A stretch of 19,188 bases of DNA from JBBDLF01 sp040879025. Its GTDB lineage: Bacteria > Pseudomonadota > Gammaproteobacteria > Pseudomonadales > Pseudohongiellaceae. Positions within the stretch are counted from its first letter, which is position 1, and the number at the start of each line of letters is the position of its first letter. The DNA lies in NCBI GenBank assembly GCA_040879025.1, contig JBBDLF010000027.1, forward strand, positions 1 through 19,188, in the 5' to 3' direction. The notes beneath the pieces are model-generated. The model saw only the letters and a program-made list of their open reading frames with translations. It made no database searches and was not told the origin of the DNA. This document shows positions 8,005-15,408 of this stretch, piece after piece. The position numbers and the translations under genes are program-made.

Positions 8005-8724
8005 TTACCGGGCAAACCGCTGAGATCTGGAATCCTGTTCGTAATGGTTGGGCCGGCGCTGCTCGGTATTCCGGTCCCGTATGCGGCTGCTGCGTTGTAC
8101 CCGTTCCCGCACCAGCCGATCATACTGTCGCTGTACCACGCTGCTGTTATGATCGTAATCGTTCAACTGGTAACCGTAACTGCGTCTCGCGGTTGATTTC
8201 TCGTTACGCTGGCGATTTTCACGCCGGTTTCTGTCATGGCGGTTGCTATTGACATGAGGCGTTGCGCGATTGCCAGGCACGATCACGCGCGGATGCGGAT
8301 AACGGTAAGGCGTGGTGTACACCCGATCCTGGAGCACAAAGTGCAGACGGCGATACAGATGGTTTACTTCATCGAACCAGGCGATCAATTGAGGATTTTG
8401 CCGTCGATCCACCGCGCGCAACATCGCCTCTTCCAGACGATTGTAATAACGTTGCATATCGGTAAATTTGCCACTCAGATAGGCTCGGGAACGGTCACGG
8501 CGCACACTGTCGACAAACTGGCGCGTTTCATAACTCAGGCGTTCGGCGTTATGACTCACGCTGCTGTAGCCGCCACGCTTGCCGGCTTCCCTTGCCAGGC
8601 CCGCGCTCATCTCATTGAGCTGTGCCGCAAGTCTGGACAGTTCCCAATTGGAAGCGTGAGCATTTTGCGAAATAGTCAAAACAAGAAGGGACGTAGCCGA
8701 AAGAACAAGCAAGGATTTTAGCAT
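8005..8724 (-). CDS. Secreted basic protein of unknown function
   Basis: Not recognised. The 239 residues start with a clear signal peptide (MLKSLLVLSATSLLVLTISQNAHA, cleavage near 24-25). The mature protein has two parts. Residues 26-135 look helical and amphipathic, with several Tyr-Arg pairs (QRYYNRL, HLYRRLHF). Residues 155-239 are rich in Arg, Asn, Gln, Ser and His and are probably disordered and strongly positive. There is no Cys in the mature chain and no TM helix. The ATG at 8722-8724 has a good GGGAG eight bases upstream, which makes the start firm. It is probably periplasmic and could bind an acidic polymer such as nucleic acid, polysaccharide or LPS, but that is only inferred from charge. 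It stands alone, upstream of nothing on its strand. Confidence 0.8.
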   Translation of the reverse strand: MLKSLLVLSATSLLVLTISQNAHASNWELSRLAAQLNEMSAGLAREAGKRGGYSSVSHNAERLSYETRQFVDSVRRDRSRAYLSGKFTDMQRYYNRLEEAMLRAVDRRQNPQLIAWFDEVNHLYRRLHFVLQDRVYTTPYRYPHPRVIVPGNRATPHVNSNRHDRNRRENRQRNEKSTARRSYGYQLNDYDHNSSVVQRQYDRLVRERVQRSSRIRDRNTEQRRPNHYEQDSRSQRFAR

Positions 8725-8856
8725 CTTCGTGCTCCCGCTTTTTCTGCATTGATTCAGTGAATGGCTGCGGCTTCCAGTGAATAATCCGTTAATGTAAAAC
8801 CGTTCTTTATTGAAGCCTATCCTAACGCAGGCAACTGAACAAGAACTTAACGGACC

Positions 8857-9612
8857 TTAATAGATGCTATCGGCGAGTTTATGGGACTCTGCGATAAGCG
8901 CCAAATAGCGCGATATCACCTGCTCAAGCCCGTGTTCAATGGATTCCACCACCAGGGCATGTCCGATGGAAACCTCCAGAATGTCCGGGATCCGCAGAAA
9001 TTCCGGCAAATTGAGCAGATTGAGATCGTGGCCGGCATTCACGCCGACTCCGAGAGTGCCGGCTTTGGCGGCCGCATCACGGTATTTCCCGAAAACCGCC
9101 GTTTCCCGTGCCGTTCCGAATGCGCGCGCATAATCCTCGGTATACAACTCAATGCGGTCGGCCTTGACATCCGCCGCCGCATGGACAGCAGCTTCATCCG
9201 CGTCCAGGAACAGGCTGCTGCGAATGCCCGCGCTCCTGAGATGGCGGAGAATATTCTCAAGCTGAGCTCGGTTCGCGTTGATGTCCCAGCCATGATCAGA
9301 GGTCAGTTGCTCCGGTGCATCGGGCACCAGGGTACATTGTGCGGGCATTACATCACCTACCAGTTGCAGAAACCGGTCAGACGGATAGCCTTCAATATTG
9401 AATTCAACCTCGGGAAAATCCTGCAACAGACTGCTTAACTCCAAGACATCCTGTCGCGTGATATGACGCTCGTCAGGACGCGGGTGCACGGTGATCCCTT
9501 TCACACCGAGCGCAAGACAACGTGTTACAAAACCCGTTACGCTGGGATAATCCCTGCCGCGCGAATTACGGAGCAATGCGATTTTGTTCACGTTGACACT
9601 GAGTACGGTCAT
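8857..9612 (-). CDS. pdxJ: Pyridoxine 5'-phosphate synthase (PdxJ)
   Basis: A TIM-barrel enzyme that condenses 1-deoxyxylulose 5-phosphate with 3-amino-2-oxopropyl phosphate to pyridoxine 5'-phosphate. From the ATG at 9612 it is 251 residues. The start is set by the conserved N-terminus (LSVNVNKIALLRNSRG) and by an ATGA overlap with the stop of the upstream hydrolase; a longer reading frame to 9675 would lie inside that gene. Active-site segments are HPRPDERHI (43-51), FNIEGYP (71-77, Glu74), GVNAGHDLN (190-198, His195) and SIGHAL (215-220). The wording NKI and FNIEGYP differs from the E. coli form (NIDHIATLR, NLEMA). It is the variant I associate with Bacteroidetes and Xanthomonas-type enzymes. 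The common recO-pdxJ-acpS context is absent. Confidence 0.95.
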   Translation of the reverse strand: MTVLSVNVNKIALLRNSRGRDYPSVTGFVTRCLALGVKGITVHPRPDERHITRQDVLELSSLLQDFPEVEFNIEGYPSDRFLQLVGDVMPAQCTLVPDAPEQLTSDHGWDINANRAQLENILRHLRSAGIRSSLFLDADEAAVHAAADVKADRIELYTEDYARAFGTARETAVFGKYRDAAAKAGTLGVGVNAGHDLNLLNLPEFLRIPDILEVSIGHALVVESIEHGLEQVISRYLALIAESHKLADSIY

Positions 9613-10415
9613 GGCGATAACAGAAAACTCTCCATCAATTGATTCACGGCCTCGGGTTGTTCGGCGTGCAGCCAATGTCCTGCGTCCTCTACTGTTTCTA
9701 TTCGTGCCTGCGGAAACAAGGCCTTGAGTTGCCCGTGATGCTTTTCCCGCAGGTAATCAGACCTGCCCCCTCTAATGAAGAGCACGGGTTTTGTAAACGG
9801 GCTACCCGGTTCAGGTGCACGAGTGAGTTCTTCATAACATTCATGCAACGCCTTGACGTTCATCCGCCAGCGGTAGCCGCTCTTCTCTTCCCGGGTAAGG
9901 TTGGCAAGCAAAAAACCGCGCACGTCTTTTTCCGGTATGTGCCCGGCGAGAATCTGATCCGCTTCGGAGCGCGACTTCAGCGTTTCCGGCGTGATCGCGT
10001 GCAGGCCGGCAAAAACGGCTGCATGCCCTTCACGGGCGGAGGGGCTGTTCTCGGCATAATGCACCGGAGCGATGTCCACGACAATCAGCTTTGCCACCCT
10101 CTCGGCTTGGTCCAGCGCCAGTTGCATGGCCACTTTTCCGCCCATGGAATGGCCCAGCATAAAGCATTCGTCGATTCCCTGACGGTCAAGAAACTCCAGT
10201 ACATCGTCCGCCATCTGGCGATAGTGCATGGTATCGCTGTGGGGCGAGTCGCCGTGGTTGCGCAAATCGACGCCGTACACGGTGAAATGGGCCGACAGTT
10301 TTCTGCTGTGCCAGCCCCAGTTGGCCAGATTGCCGAACAGGCCATGCAGAATAACCAGGGGTTCACGATCATCCGGGCTTTTCGCATCGGAGTAGCGCCT
10401 GAAATTAAGCTGCAT
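9609..10415 (-). CDS. Alpha/beta-hydrolase esterase (YbfF-like)
   Basis: A cytoplasmic alpha/beta-hydrolase of 268 residues, the usual size for the YbfF acyl esterase family. The oxyanion-hole segment LHGLFGNLANW (23-33) is followed by RNHGDS (52-57), the nucleophile elbow GHSMG (88-92, Ser90), a candidate acid Asp in VVDIAP (112-117) and the catalytic His247 in DAGHWLH. YbfF proteins hydrolyse short acyl esters and acyl-CoA derivatives; the natural substrate here is unknown. The gene lies 12 bp after bcp and overlaps the pdxJ start by 4 bp (ATGA), so all three are probably one transcript with coupled translation. There is no evident metabolic link to vitamin B6. Confidence 0.9.
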   Translation of the reverse strand: MQLNFRRYSDAKSPDDREPLVILHGLFGNLANWGWHSRKLSAHFTVYGVDLRNHGDSPHSDTMHYRQMADDVLEFLDRQGIDECFMLGHSMGGKVAMQLALDQAERVAKLIVVDIAPVHYAENSPSAREGHAAVFAGLHAITPETLKSRSEADQILAGHIPEKDVRGFLLANLTREEKSGYRWRMNVKALHECYEELTRAPEPGSPFTKPVLFIRGGRSDYLREKHHGQLKALFPQARIETVEDAGHWLHAEQPEAVNQLMESFLLSP

Positions 10416-10427
10416 CGTCGGCGCACC

Positions 10428-10904
10428 TCATTGCAGTTCGGCTTTGATAAAATTCATCACATCATCATGGTGGGTTTTTGTATTGACTTTGTCCATGATA
10501 CCGGCGAGGCGGCCGTCCTTATCGATAATAAATGTGCTGCGAAGTACGCCCATGTATTCACGGCCCATGAATTTCTTCAAACCCCAGACGCCGTATTTTT
10601 CCGCAACGGCATGATCTTCATCCGACAGCAGCGAGAAGTTCAGTTTGTCGCGTTCCACGAATTTGGCCAGGCGCTTGACCGGATCGGGACTCACCCCCAG
10701 CACCACCGTATCCAGTTTCTCCAGTTCCTTGCGGCTGTCACGAAGTCCGCAGGCCTGGGTGGTGCATCCCGGAGTCATTGCCTTGGGATAGAAGTACAGC
10801 ACGACATTTTTGCTGTCACGAAAATTCTTGAGGCTCACCTTCTCGCCATTTTGATCCAGCAAGGTGAACGCCGGTGCCAGGTTTCCAGTCTTGATTGCCG
10901 CCAT
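10428..10904 (-). CDS. bcp: Thioredoxin-dependent peroxiredoxin (Bcp/PrxQ)
   Basis: A 158-residue peroxiredoxin that reduces hydrogen peroxide and organic hydroperoxides using thioredoxin. The peroxidatic site MTPGCTTQACGLRD contains Cys47 in the Prx motif and the resolving Cys52 five residues later, typical of the atypical 2-Cys Bcp type. Other family segments are VVLYFYPKA (34-42) and RSTFIIDKDG (Arg for the active site). The ATG at 10902-10904 has GGAG about eight bases upstream. It is the first gene of a probable bcp-hydrolase-pdxJ unit and is divergent from the sirtuin gene. A perfect TATAAT on the minus strand at 10949-10954 is a candidate -10 box. Confidence 0.96.
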   Translation of the reverse strand: MAAIKTGNLAPAFTLLDQNGEKVSLKNFRDSKNVVLYFYPKAMTPGCTTQACGLRDSRKELEKLDTVVLGVSPDPVKRLAKFVERDKLNFSLLSDEDHAVAEKYGVWGLKKFMGREYMGVLRSTFIIDKDGRLAGIMDKVNTKTHHDDVMNFIKAELQ

Positions 10905-10948
10905 TGAGGTCTCCGGTTGTATTCTGCCCGCGATTGAATATCTGCGGC

Positions 10949-10954
10949 ATTATA
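10949..10954 (-). promoter_or_regulatory. Candidate -10 box for the bcp-hydrolase-pdxJ unit
   Basis: The minus strand reads TATAAT here, 45 bases before the bcp ATG. No convincing -35 hexamer is seen at 16-18 bp spacing, so this rests on the perfect -10 and its position in the only divergent gap. Confidence 0.4.
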
Positions 10955-11013
10955 ACGCAATGCCATTGTGATATGCTCTTTGTCGAACACCACAGAGGCG
11001 GGCATCGAGCCGG

Positions 11014-11736
11014 ATGGTCAACTCAGTTGTCGTATTAACCGGGGCAGGCATCTCCGCCGAATCAGGCATTCAAACCTTTCGGGCGGTCGATGGCCTGTGG
11101 GAGAACCATGCTGTCGAGGATGTAGCCACGCCTGAAGGCTTTCAGCGCGACCCTCAGCGGGTATATCACTTTTATAACGAACGCCGACGCATGCTGTTAT
11201 CCGATGCTGTCCGGCCCAATGCCGCTCACTACGCCCTGGCTGAATTCGAGTCTGCCTTTGCCGGCAGGTTTCTGCTGATCACCCAGAACATCGACAATCT
11301 CCACGAACAGGCCGGCAGCCGCAAGCTGATTCACATGCACGGCGAACTGCTGAAAATGCGCTGCGTCAATTCCAACCTGGTGTTCGATCTGCGGGACGAT
11401 ATCAGTTTTGACAGCCATTGCCGATGTTGCCGCTTGCCGGGAAATCTGCGACCCCACGTGGTGTGGTTTGGAGAAATCCCGCTGGGCCTGGATGTCATCA
11501 ACGAGGCGCTGGAAAACTGCGATCTGTTTATTGCCATAGGCACTTCCGGCAACGTCTATCCGGCATCGGGTTTTTACCAGACCGCGATGACAAACCAGGC
11601 GCGCGCGGTGGAGCTGAATCTGGAGCCTACCGGCGCCGCTTATGACGTCTGCCGCTACGGGGCGGCATCAAAGGTGGTGCCGGAATTTTTTTCCGCCTTG
11701 TTACAGGGACAGCTGCCGTTTCCGGAAAGCGACTGA
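11014..11736 (+). CDS. cobB: NAD-dependent protein deacylase, CobB-type sirtuin
   Basis: A 240-residue sirtuin that removes acyl groups from lysines using NAD, giving nicotinamide and O-acyl-ADP-ribose. Motifs are GAGISAESGIQTFR (10-23), TQNIDNLHEQAG (90-101), the catalytic His109 in HMHGEL, a zinc-site region with Cys117, Cys136, Cys138 and Cys139, LRPHVVWFGE (145-154) and GTSGNVYPA. Tyr54 and Arg57 sit where class III (SIRT5/CobB-type) enzymes bind succinyl or malonyl carboxylates, so desuccinylase activity besides deacetylation is likely. It is shorter than E. coli CobB, lacking that protein's extra N-terminal stretch. It is divergent from bcp and convergent with the YyaL-like gene, 18 bp apart. 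Confidence 0.94.
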   Translation: MVNSVVVLTGAGISAESGIQTFRAVDGLWENHAVEDVATPEGFQRDPQRVYHFYNERRRMLLSDAVRPNAAHYALAEFESAFAGRFLLITQNIDNLHEQAGSRKLIHMHGELLKMRCVNSNLVFDLRDDISFDSHCRCCRLPGNLRPHVVWFGEIPLGLDVINEALENCDLFIAIGTSGNVYPASGFYQTAMTNQARAVELNLEPTGAAYDVCRYGAASKVVPEFFSALLQGQLPFPESD

Positions 11737-11754
11737 CGAGGCCGGTATCAGAAC

Positions 11755-14106
11755 CTACAGCCGAAACAGGCAAACCTGGGGCGGCAGGCACTGATTGTTG
11801 TCGCATAGCTGCAGTCGCACTTCTATCCCCACGCTGTTGCTCAACAGGTCTGGTCCCGCTGCAGTCCTGGTGAAAACCGCCCGCAGATCAATCGAGCTTT
11901 CGTATATCGCCAACGTGGTCGCTTCGCCATGTGCTATCTCGCTGTGAGCATCCGGATAGTCAACACTGTCGAGTTGCCAATGTTCTTCAGTGGAACTCGT
12001 CGATAACGTCAATGGATTGAATTCTCCGGTTGCGCTGCCGGGGGCTACCAGGTGCCAGTCCGGCTCAAGGTCGATGTGCACAGCCAGTTCCGCCTGATGT
12101 GATGCCCCTGCCGGCAGTGTGAGCCAACTGACTGCCAGTCGCGCCCGGCCCTGTTCCACGTAGCGCACCGGCTCGACTTCACCGTGCTGAAAATTGGCTA
12201 TCGCCCGAATTACCGTGTTATGACTCAGCGGCTGTTCGTTAACCTTGCCGGATACGGCTGCTACGGCGCGCTCCACCAGTGATTTGTAGCGCGGGGTCTG
12301 CGCCTCATTCTCCGCAGGCAGAAGCTGACTGCGATGGTATAGCGCAACCAGACAGTCCAGAACCAGACCCACCGGTGACAGCGTGGCGCCGTCACTACTG
12401 TTTCTGCTGCGAGTGAGTTGTGGACCGGAAGCCTGTGCGGGGCCGAGGAAAAATTCTCCGGTATCCTCGTCGAGAAACTCCAGTGTTGTGTTCATTACCC
12501 GGCCGGCGCGATGCAACCAGGAAACATCGTTGCTTACGTCGAACAACGCCAGCAACGCCTGACAATAGCCGGCGTAATCTTCCAGTTGTCCGGCAATCGA
12601 CACCGCGCCGTCGAGATAGATCCGGCGAAAATGATCCTGTTCATCACGATTGGTATTCCAGATAAAATCCGCCGCTTTCATCGCGGCATCGAGATAGCGG
12701 GTTTCTTCCAGGACAGCGCCTGCTCGCGTCAAGGTGACGATCATGCCGCTGGCCCAGGAGACAATGAGCTTGTCGTCGCGCAACGGGTGTGGCCGTTGTT
12801 CACGGATCCGATAAAGCTTCGCCAAAATTGCATCCAGCCGCTGGTAAATCGCGTCGCTCGCCTGCTCCTGGTTCTGCACGAAATTCTCCAGGGGCTGGGT
12901 CAGATTAAAGATATTCCTGCCTTCGAAATTACCGCTCTCACTGACGTTATAAAGCGCGCTGATGAAACCCAATTCGTCCTCGTCCAGAACTTCGTTCAAC
13001 TCGGCATGAGTCCAGGTAAAAAACAAACCCTCCTCACCTTCGCTGTCGGCATCGGTGGCCGAATAAAATCCGCCATCGGGCTGTTGCATCTCCCGCAGTA
13101 CATAATCAAGGGTCTGACGCAAAACCCGGTGATGAAATGGCTTTTTGAACAACACCCATGCCTGTAGAAAAGCCAGGCCCAGTTGCGACTGGTTGTACAG
13201 CATTTTCTCAAAATGAGGGGCCAGCCATTGCGCATCGGTGCTGTAGCGATGAAAGCCGCCCCCCACCTGATCATAGATGCCGCCTCTGGCCATGCCGTCA
13301 AGCGCCCGGCCGAGAAAACCGGCTTTTTCAAGATCACGGGAGCGGTGAACATCGTCCAGCAAGGCCAGCAGCAATGGCTCCTGGGGAAACTTGGGGGCAC
13401 CGGCCAGGCCTCCGTACGCCTTGTCCTCACGGTTCAGCGCCAATTTCGTGGCCTCTTCAATGGCCTCCCACTGGATAACATCCGCTTCCGCCTTTTCGTT
13501 GAGAATATGCTCGATAGCGCGATGCACCTTCGCGGCGCTTTCCCGCAACTCGTCCTGCTTCTCATTCCACGCCGCGCTTACAGCGTTCAACAATGAGGCG
13601 AAGGATTGCGGCGGAAAATAGGTGCCGGCATAGAAAGGCCTGCCGTCACCGAGCAAAAAACTGGACATCGGCCAGCCGCCCTGGCCGGTCATCAACTGAA
13701 CGCCCGTCATATAAACCTCATCCAGATCGGGATACTGCTCCCGGTCCAGTTTGATGCTGATAAAATCCCTGTTCAACTGCTTCGCGATGTCGACATTGTC
13801 AAAGCTCTCCACCTCCATGACGTGACACCAGTGGCAGGTGGAATACCCTATCGAGAGGAACACGGGTTTGTTTTCCGCGCACGCGGCTGCAAACGCTTCT
13901 TCTCCCCACGGGTACCAGTTGACGGGATTGTGGGCGTGCTGCAACAGATAGGGAGAGTCTTCAAGGATAAGGCGGTTGATGAAGAGGGTACGGCCTTTTT
14001 CGTCCAGATGGTCGGTGCGTTCAACGTAACTGCCGCGCTTGCGTTTCTCTTCGCGCCGCAGACGCACTTCGAGATCGTTGTCGATTTGTATCAGCGGTTC
14101 AGACAT
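11755..14106 (-). CDS. YyaL/DUF255 thioredoxin-fold protein with a C-terminal DsbD-alpha-like domain
   Basis: A large protein of the YyaL/SSP411 family, 783 residues from the ATG at 14106. An in-frame GTG at 14172 would give 805 and has GGAG 11 bases upstream, so the start is open. An N-terminal charged stretch precedes the family signature SPYLLQHAHNPVNWYPW. It is followed by a thioredoxin-like domain with the CxxC motif STCHWCHVM (Cys91 and Cys94) and GQGGWPM, then a long (alpha/alpha) barrel-like region resembling GlcNAc 2-epimerases (PHFEKMLYNQ, DADSEGEEG). The usual family length is about 600-700. The last roughly 130 residues are extra. They read like the N-terminal domain of DsbD, with LEPDWHLVAPGS and a final LCDNNQCLPP (Cys768/Cys773). 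No signal peptide is seen. The biochemical role of the YyaL family is not settled. The gene follows the thioesterase on the same strand. Confidence 0.88.
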   Translation of the reverse strand: MSEPLIQIDNDLEVRLRREEKRKRGSYVERTDHLDEKGRTLFINRLILEDSPYLLQHAHNPVNWYPWGEEAFAAACAENKPVFLSIGYSTCHWCHVMEVESFDNVDIAKQLNRDFISIKLDREQYPDLDEVYMTGVQLMTGQGGWPMSSFLLGDGRPFYAGTYFPPQSFASLLNAVSAAWNEKQDELRESAAKVHRAIEHILNEKAEADVIQWEAIEEATKLALNREDKAYGGLAGAPKFPQEPLLLALLDDVHRSRDLEKAGFLGRALDGMARGGIYDQVGGGFHRYSTDAQWLAPHFEKMLYNQSQLGLAFLQAWVLFKKPFHHRVLRQTLDYVLREMQQPDGGFYSATDADSEGEEGLFFTWTHAELNEVLDEDELGFISALYNVSESGNFEGRNIFNLTQPLENFVQNQEQASDAIYQRLDAILAKLYRIREQRPHPLRDDKLIVSWASGMIVTLTRAGAVLEETRYLDAAMKAADFIWNTNRDEQDHFRRIYLDGAVSIAGQLEDYAGYCQALLALFDVSNDVSWLHRAGRVMNTTLEFLDEDTGEFFLGPAQASGPQLTRSRNSSDGATLSPVGLVLDCLVALYHRSQLLPAENEAQTPRYKSLVERAVAAVSGKVNEQPLSHNTVIRAIANFQHGEVEPVRYVEQGRARLAVSWLTLPAGASHQAELAVHIDLEPDWHLVAPGSATGEFNPLTLSTSSTEEHWQLDSVDYPDAHSEIAHGEATTLAIYESSIDLRAVFTRTAAGPDLLSNSVGIEVRLQLCDNNQCLPPQVCLFRL

Positions 14107-14207
14107 GGCGGTTGCTTGTATCGATTTATTCAGGTGACGAGGACAGCGCATCAGCGACGAGAGCCGGCGCACGCTGAGTGAAACTCCAGTGTGGCCCAGC
14201 AGCGGGA

Positions 14208-14624
14208 TTAAAGCAATGCGGTGAGTTCTTCCGGAAAATATGGTTTATTACCGTTCAGCGCGGTGGCGGTAATCCGGGCGTCCAGCATTCTTTCTCCACC
14301 AGGATCCAGCAGGATCTCCTGTTCAAACAACAGCCTCACGCGGGACAGCTTGCGCGCTCGCACGGTGACCCGAAAACCGTCTCCACCGCGCAGTGAGCGC
14401 CGATAATTCAACTCGGCCCTCACCACCACGATGATCACGCCACGAACAGTGAGGTCGGTAAAGTCCAGCCCCCTGCTGCGCAGATATTCATGACGAGCCC
14501 ACTCCAGATAGTTCTGGTAGACAGCATTGTTGACAATTCCCTGCATATCGCACTCGTAGTCGCGGACCCGCATGGTCAGACTGAATGGCTGTGTCGGCGC
14601 AGAACTTGACGCAGAACTTGACAT
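14208..14624 (-). CDS. Hotdog-fold acyl-CoA/acyl-ACP thioesterase (4-hydroxybenzoyl-CoA thioesterase family)
   Basis: A small cytoplasmic hotdog thioesterase, 138 residues from the ATG at 14624. The signature RDYECDMQGIVNNAVYQNYL contains the probable catalytic Asp26 followed by G-I-V-N-N. It resembles YbgC and, more closely as I recall it, plant ALT-type acyl-ACP thioesterases (DxxGVVNNAVY). EWARHEYL and the later strand VVVRAELNYRRSLRGGD are also typical. An in-frame GTG at 14678 would extend the protein by 18 residues but falls within the perfect palindrome at 14647-14685, so the ATG is preferred. A 12-bp in-frame duplication just after the start encodes a Ser/Ala-rich tip. It is the first gene of a probable unit with the YyaL-like gene. 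The natural acyl substrate is unknown. Confidence 0.85.
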   Translation of the reverse strand: MSSSASSSAPTQPFSLTMRVRDYECDMQGIVNNAVYQNYLEWARHEYLRSRGLDFTDLTVRGVIIVVVRAELNYRRSLRGGDGFRVTVRARKLSRVRLLFEQEILLDPGGERMLDARITATALNGNKPYFPEELTALL

Positions 14625-14646
14625 AGTACTGGCATAACCTTCTATA

Positions 14647-14685
14647 AGGGTCGGTGGCGAATGATTATCATTCGCCACCGACCCT
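14647..14685. promoter_or_regulatory. 39-bp perfect palindrome with a Fur-box-like core
   Basis: Two 19-nt arms (left arm AGGGTCGGTGGCGAATGAT) flank a single central base and are exactly complementary. On the minus strand the centre reads AATGATAATCATT, the same as the core of the classical Fur box. Over 19 bases I count 15 matches to the consensus. It lies between the thioesterase start and the divergent MscS-like gene. The minus-strand transcript would begin about here (see the -10 at 14687-14692). No T-run follows on either strand, so a terminator is unlikely. In RNA it would form a long hairpin at the very 5' end of the message. Confidence 0.7.
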
Positions 14686-14686
14686 C

Positions 14687-14692
14687 ATTATC
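14687..14692 (-). promoter_or_regulatory. Candidate -10 box for the thioesterase-YyaL unit
   Basis: The minus strand reads GATAAT, with TTGCTT 18 bases upstream as a weak -35. Initiation would fall at the edge of the 39-bp palindrome, so a repressor bound there would block transcription. Confidence 0.4.
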
Positions 14693-14733
14693 TGTTGGTG
14701 TTGATTACAAAAGCAAATTTCGCATGGCTCCGC

Positions 14734-14739
14734 TATAAT
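14734..14739 (+). promoter_or_regulatory. Candidate -10 box for the MscS-like gene
   Basis: A perfect TATAAT without a good -35 partner. It argues that the channel protein starts downstream, at 14755 or 14782, and not at the TTG at 14695 that opens the longest reading frame. Confidence 0.4.
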
Positions 14740-14781
14740 GGCAGCCACCGCCGCATGACGACGCAGGATAACCTATCAGCC

Positions 14782-15408
14782 ATGAATGCCTTTATTTCCA
14801 GCACCCTCACCTGGGCCACCAATAATCTGTTCAGCCTCATCGCCACCTTCGTGGTGTGTATTGTTTATGTAATTGTGTTGCGATATGTCCGGCCGCGACT
14901 GGAACAGGGCGTGGAACGCAGTCAACTCCAGGGCAACGCGCTGCAAAAAGCAAAAGGCTCCATCGTTCTGATCATCGCCACACTATCGGTTGTTGTACTA
15001 CTGTTTATCTGGGGGATCGACTTCAGCGGCATTCTCGTGCTTTCCACCGGCCTGCTGACGCTGACCGGTGTCGCGTTGTTCGCGAGTTGGTCAATGCTCA
15101 GCAACATCACCGCGTTTTTTATCCTGCTGATTCACCAGTCGTTTCGGCGAGGTAATTTCATACGCATTATTGAGATGGATAACTATGTTGAAGGTTATAT
15201 CTCCGAGATTAATCTGTTCAGCACCAAACTGATTTCAGAGCAGCGCGAGATTATCAATTATCCCAATAATCTTTTGATATCACGGCCTGTGATTATCAAT
15301 CCCCGCGCCCACTTCCAGACTGTGGGAAAAACCACGGATCTGCTTCCTGCTCTGTTGGATTCCGAAGCAAGTCCACCCTCGGCTTCGTCAACCCAGCGAC
15401 TACCATAG
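14782..15408 (+). CDS. Small MscS-family mechanosensitive channel protein
   Basis: A short MscS-type protein, 208 residues from the ATG at 14782, which has AGGA 13 bases upstream. A second ATG at 14755 would add nine residues and is also possible. Three TM helices are visible at about 14-35, 59-79 and 83-118. The last is the Gly/Ala-rich pore-type helix ending in NITAFFILLIHQSFRRGNFI, which leads into a beta domain (VEGYISEINLFSTKLISEQREIINYPNNLL). That beta domain is the MscS core. The C-terminal alpha/beta cage of E. coli MscS is missing; instead there is a short tail rich in Ser and Pro. Such channels release solutes on hypo-osmotic shock, but the reduced form may gate differently. Its end overlaps the converging chrA end by 9 bp. 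Confidence 0.88.
   Translation: MNAFISSTLTWATNNLFSLIATFVVCIVYVIVLRYVRPRLEQGVERSQLQGNALQKAKGSIVLIIATLSVVVLLFIWGIDFSGILVLSTGLLTLTGVALFASWSMLSNITAFFILLIHQSFRRGNFIRIIEMDNYVEGYISEINLFSTKLISEQREIINYPNNLLISRPVIINPRAHFQTVGKTTDLLPALLDSEASPPSASSTQRLP

Noticed and set aside
9639..10907. A 422-codon open frame on the plus strand across the hydrolase and bcp genes
   Set aside because: It is fully antisense to two genes with intact catalytic motifs, and its translation shows no recognisable domain. Such long shadows arise from GC-rich third positions.
14647..14685. The 39-bp palindrome as an intrinsic terminator
   Set aside because: It lies between two divergent starts, where no transcript should end, and no T-run follows on either strand.
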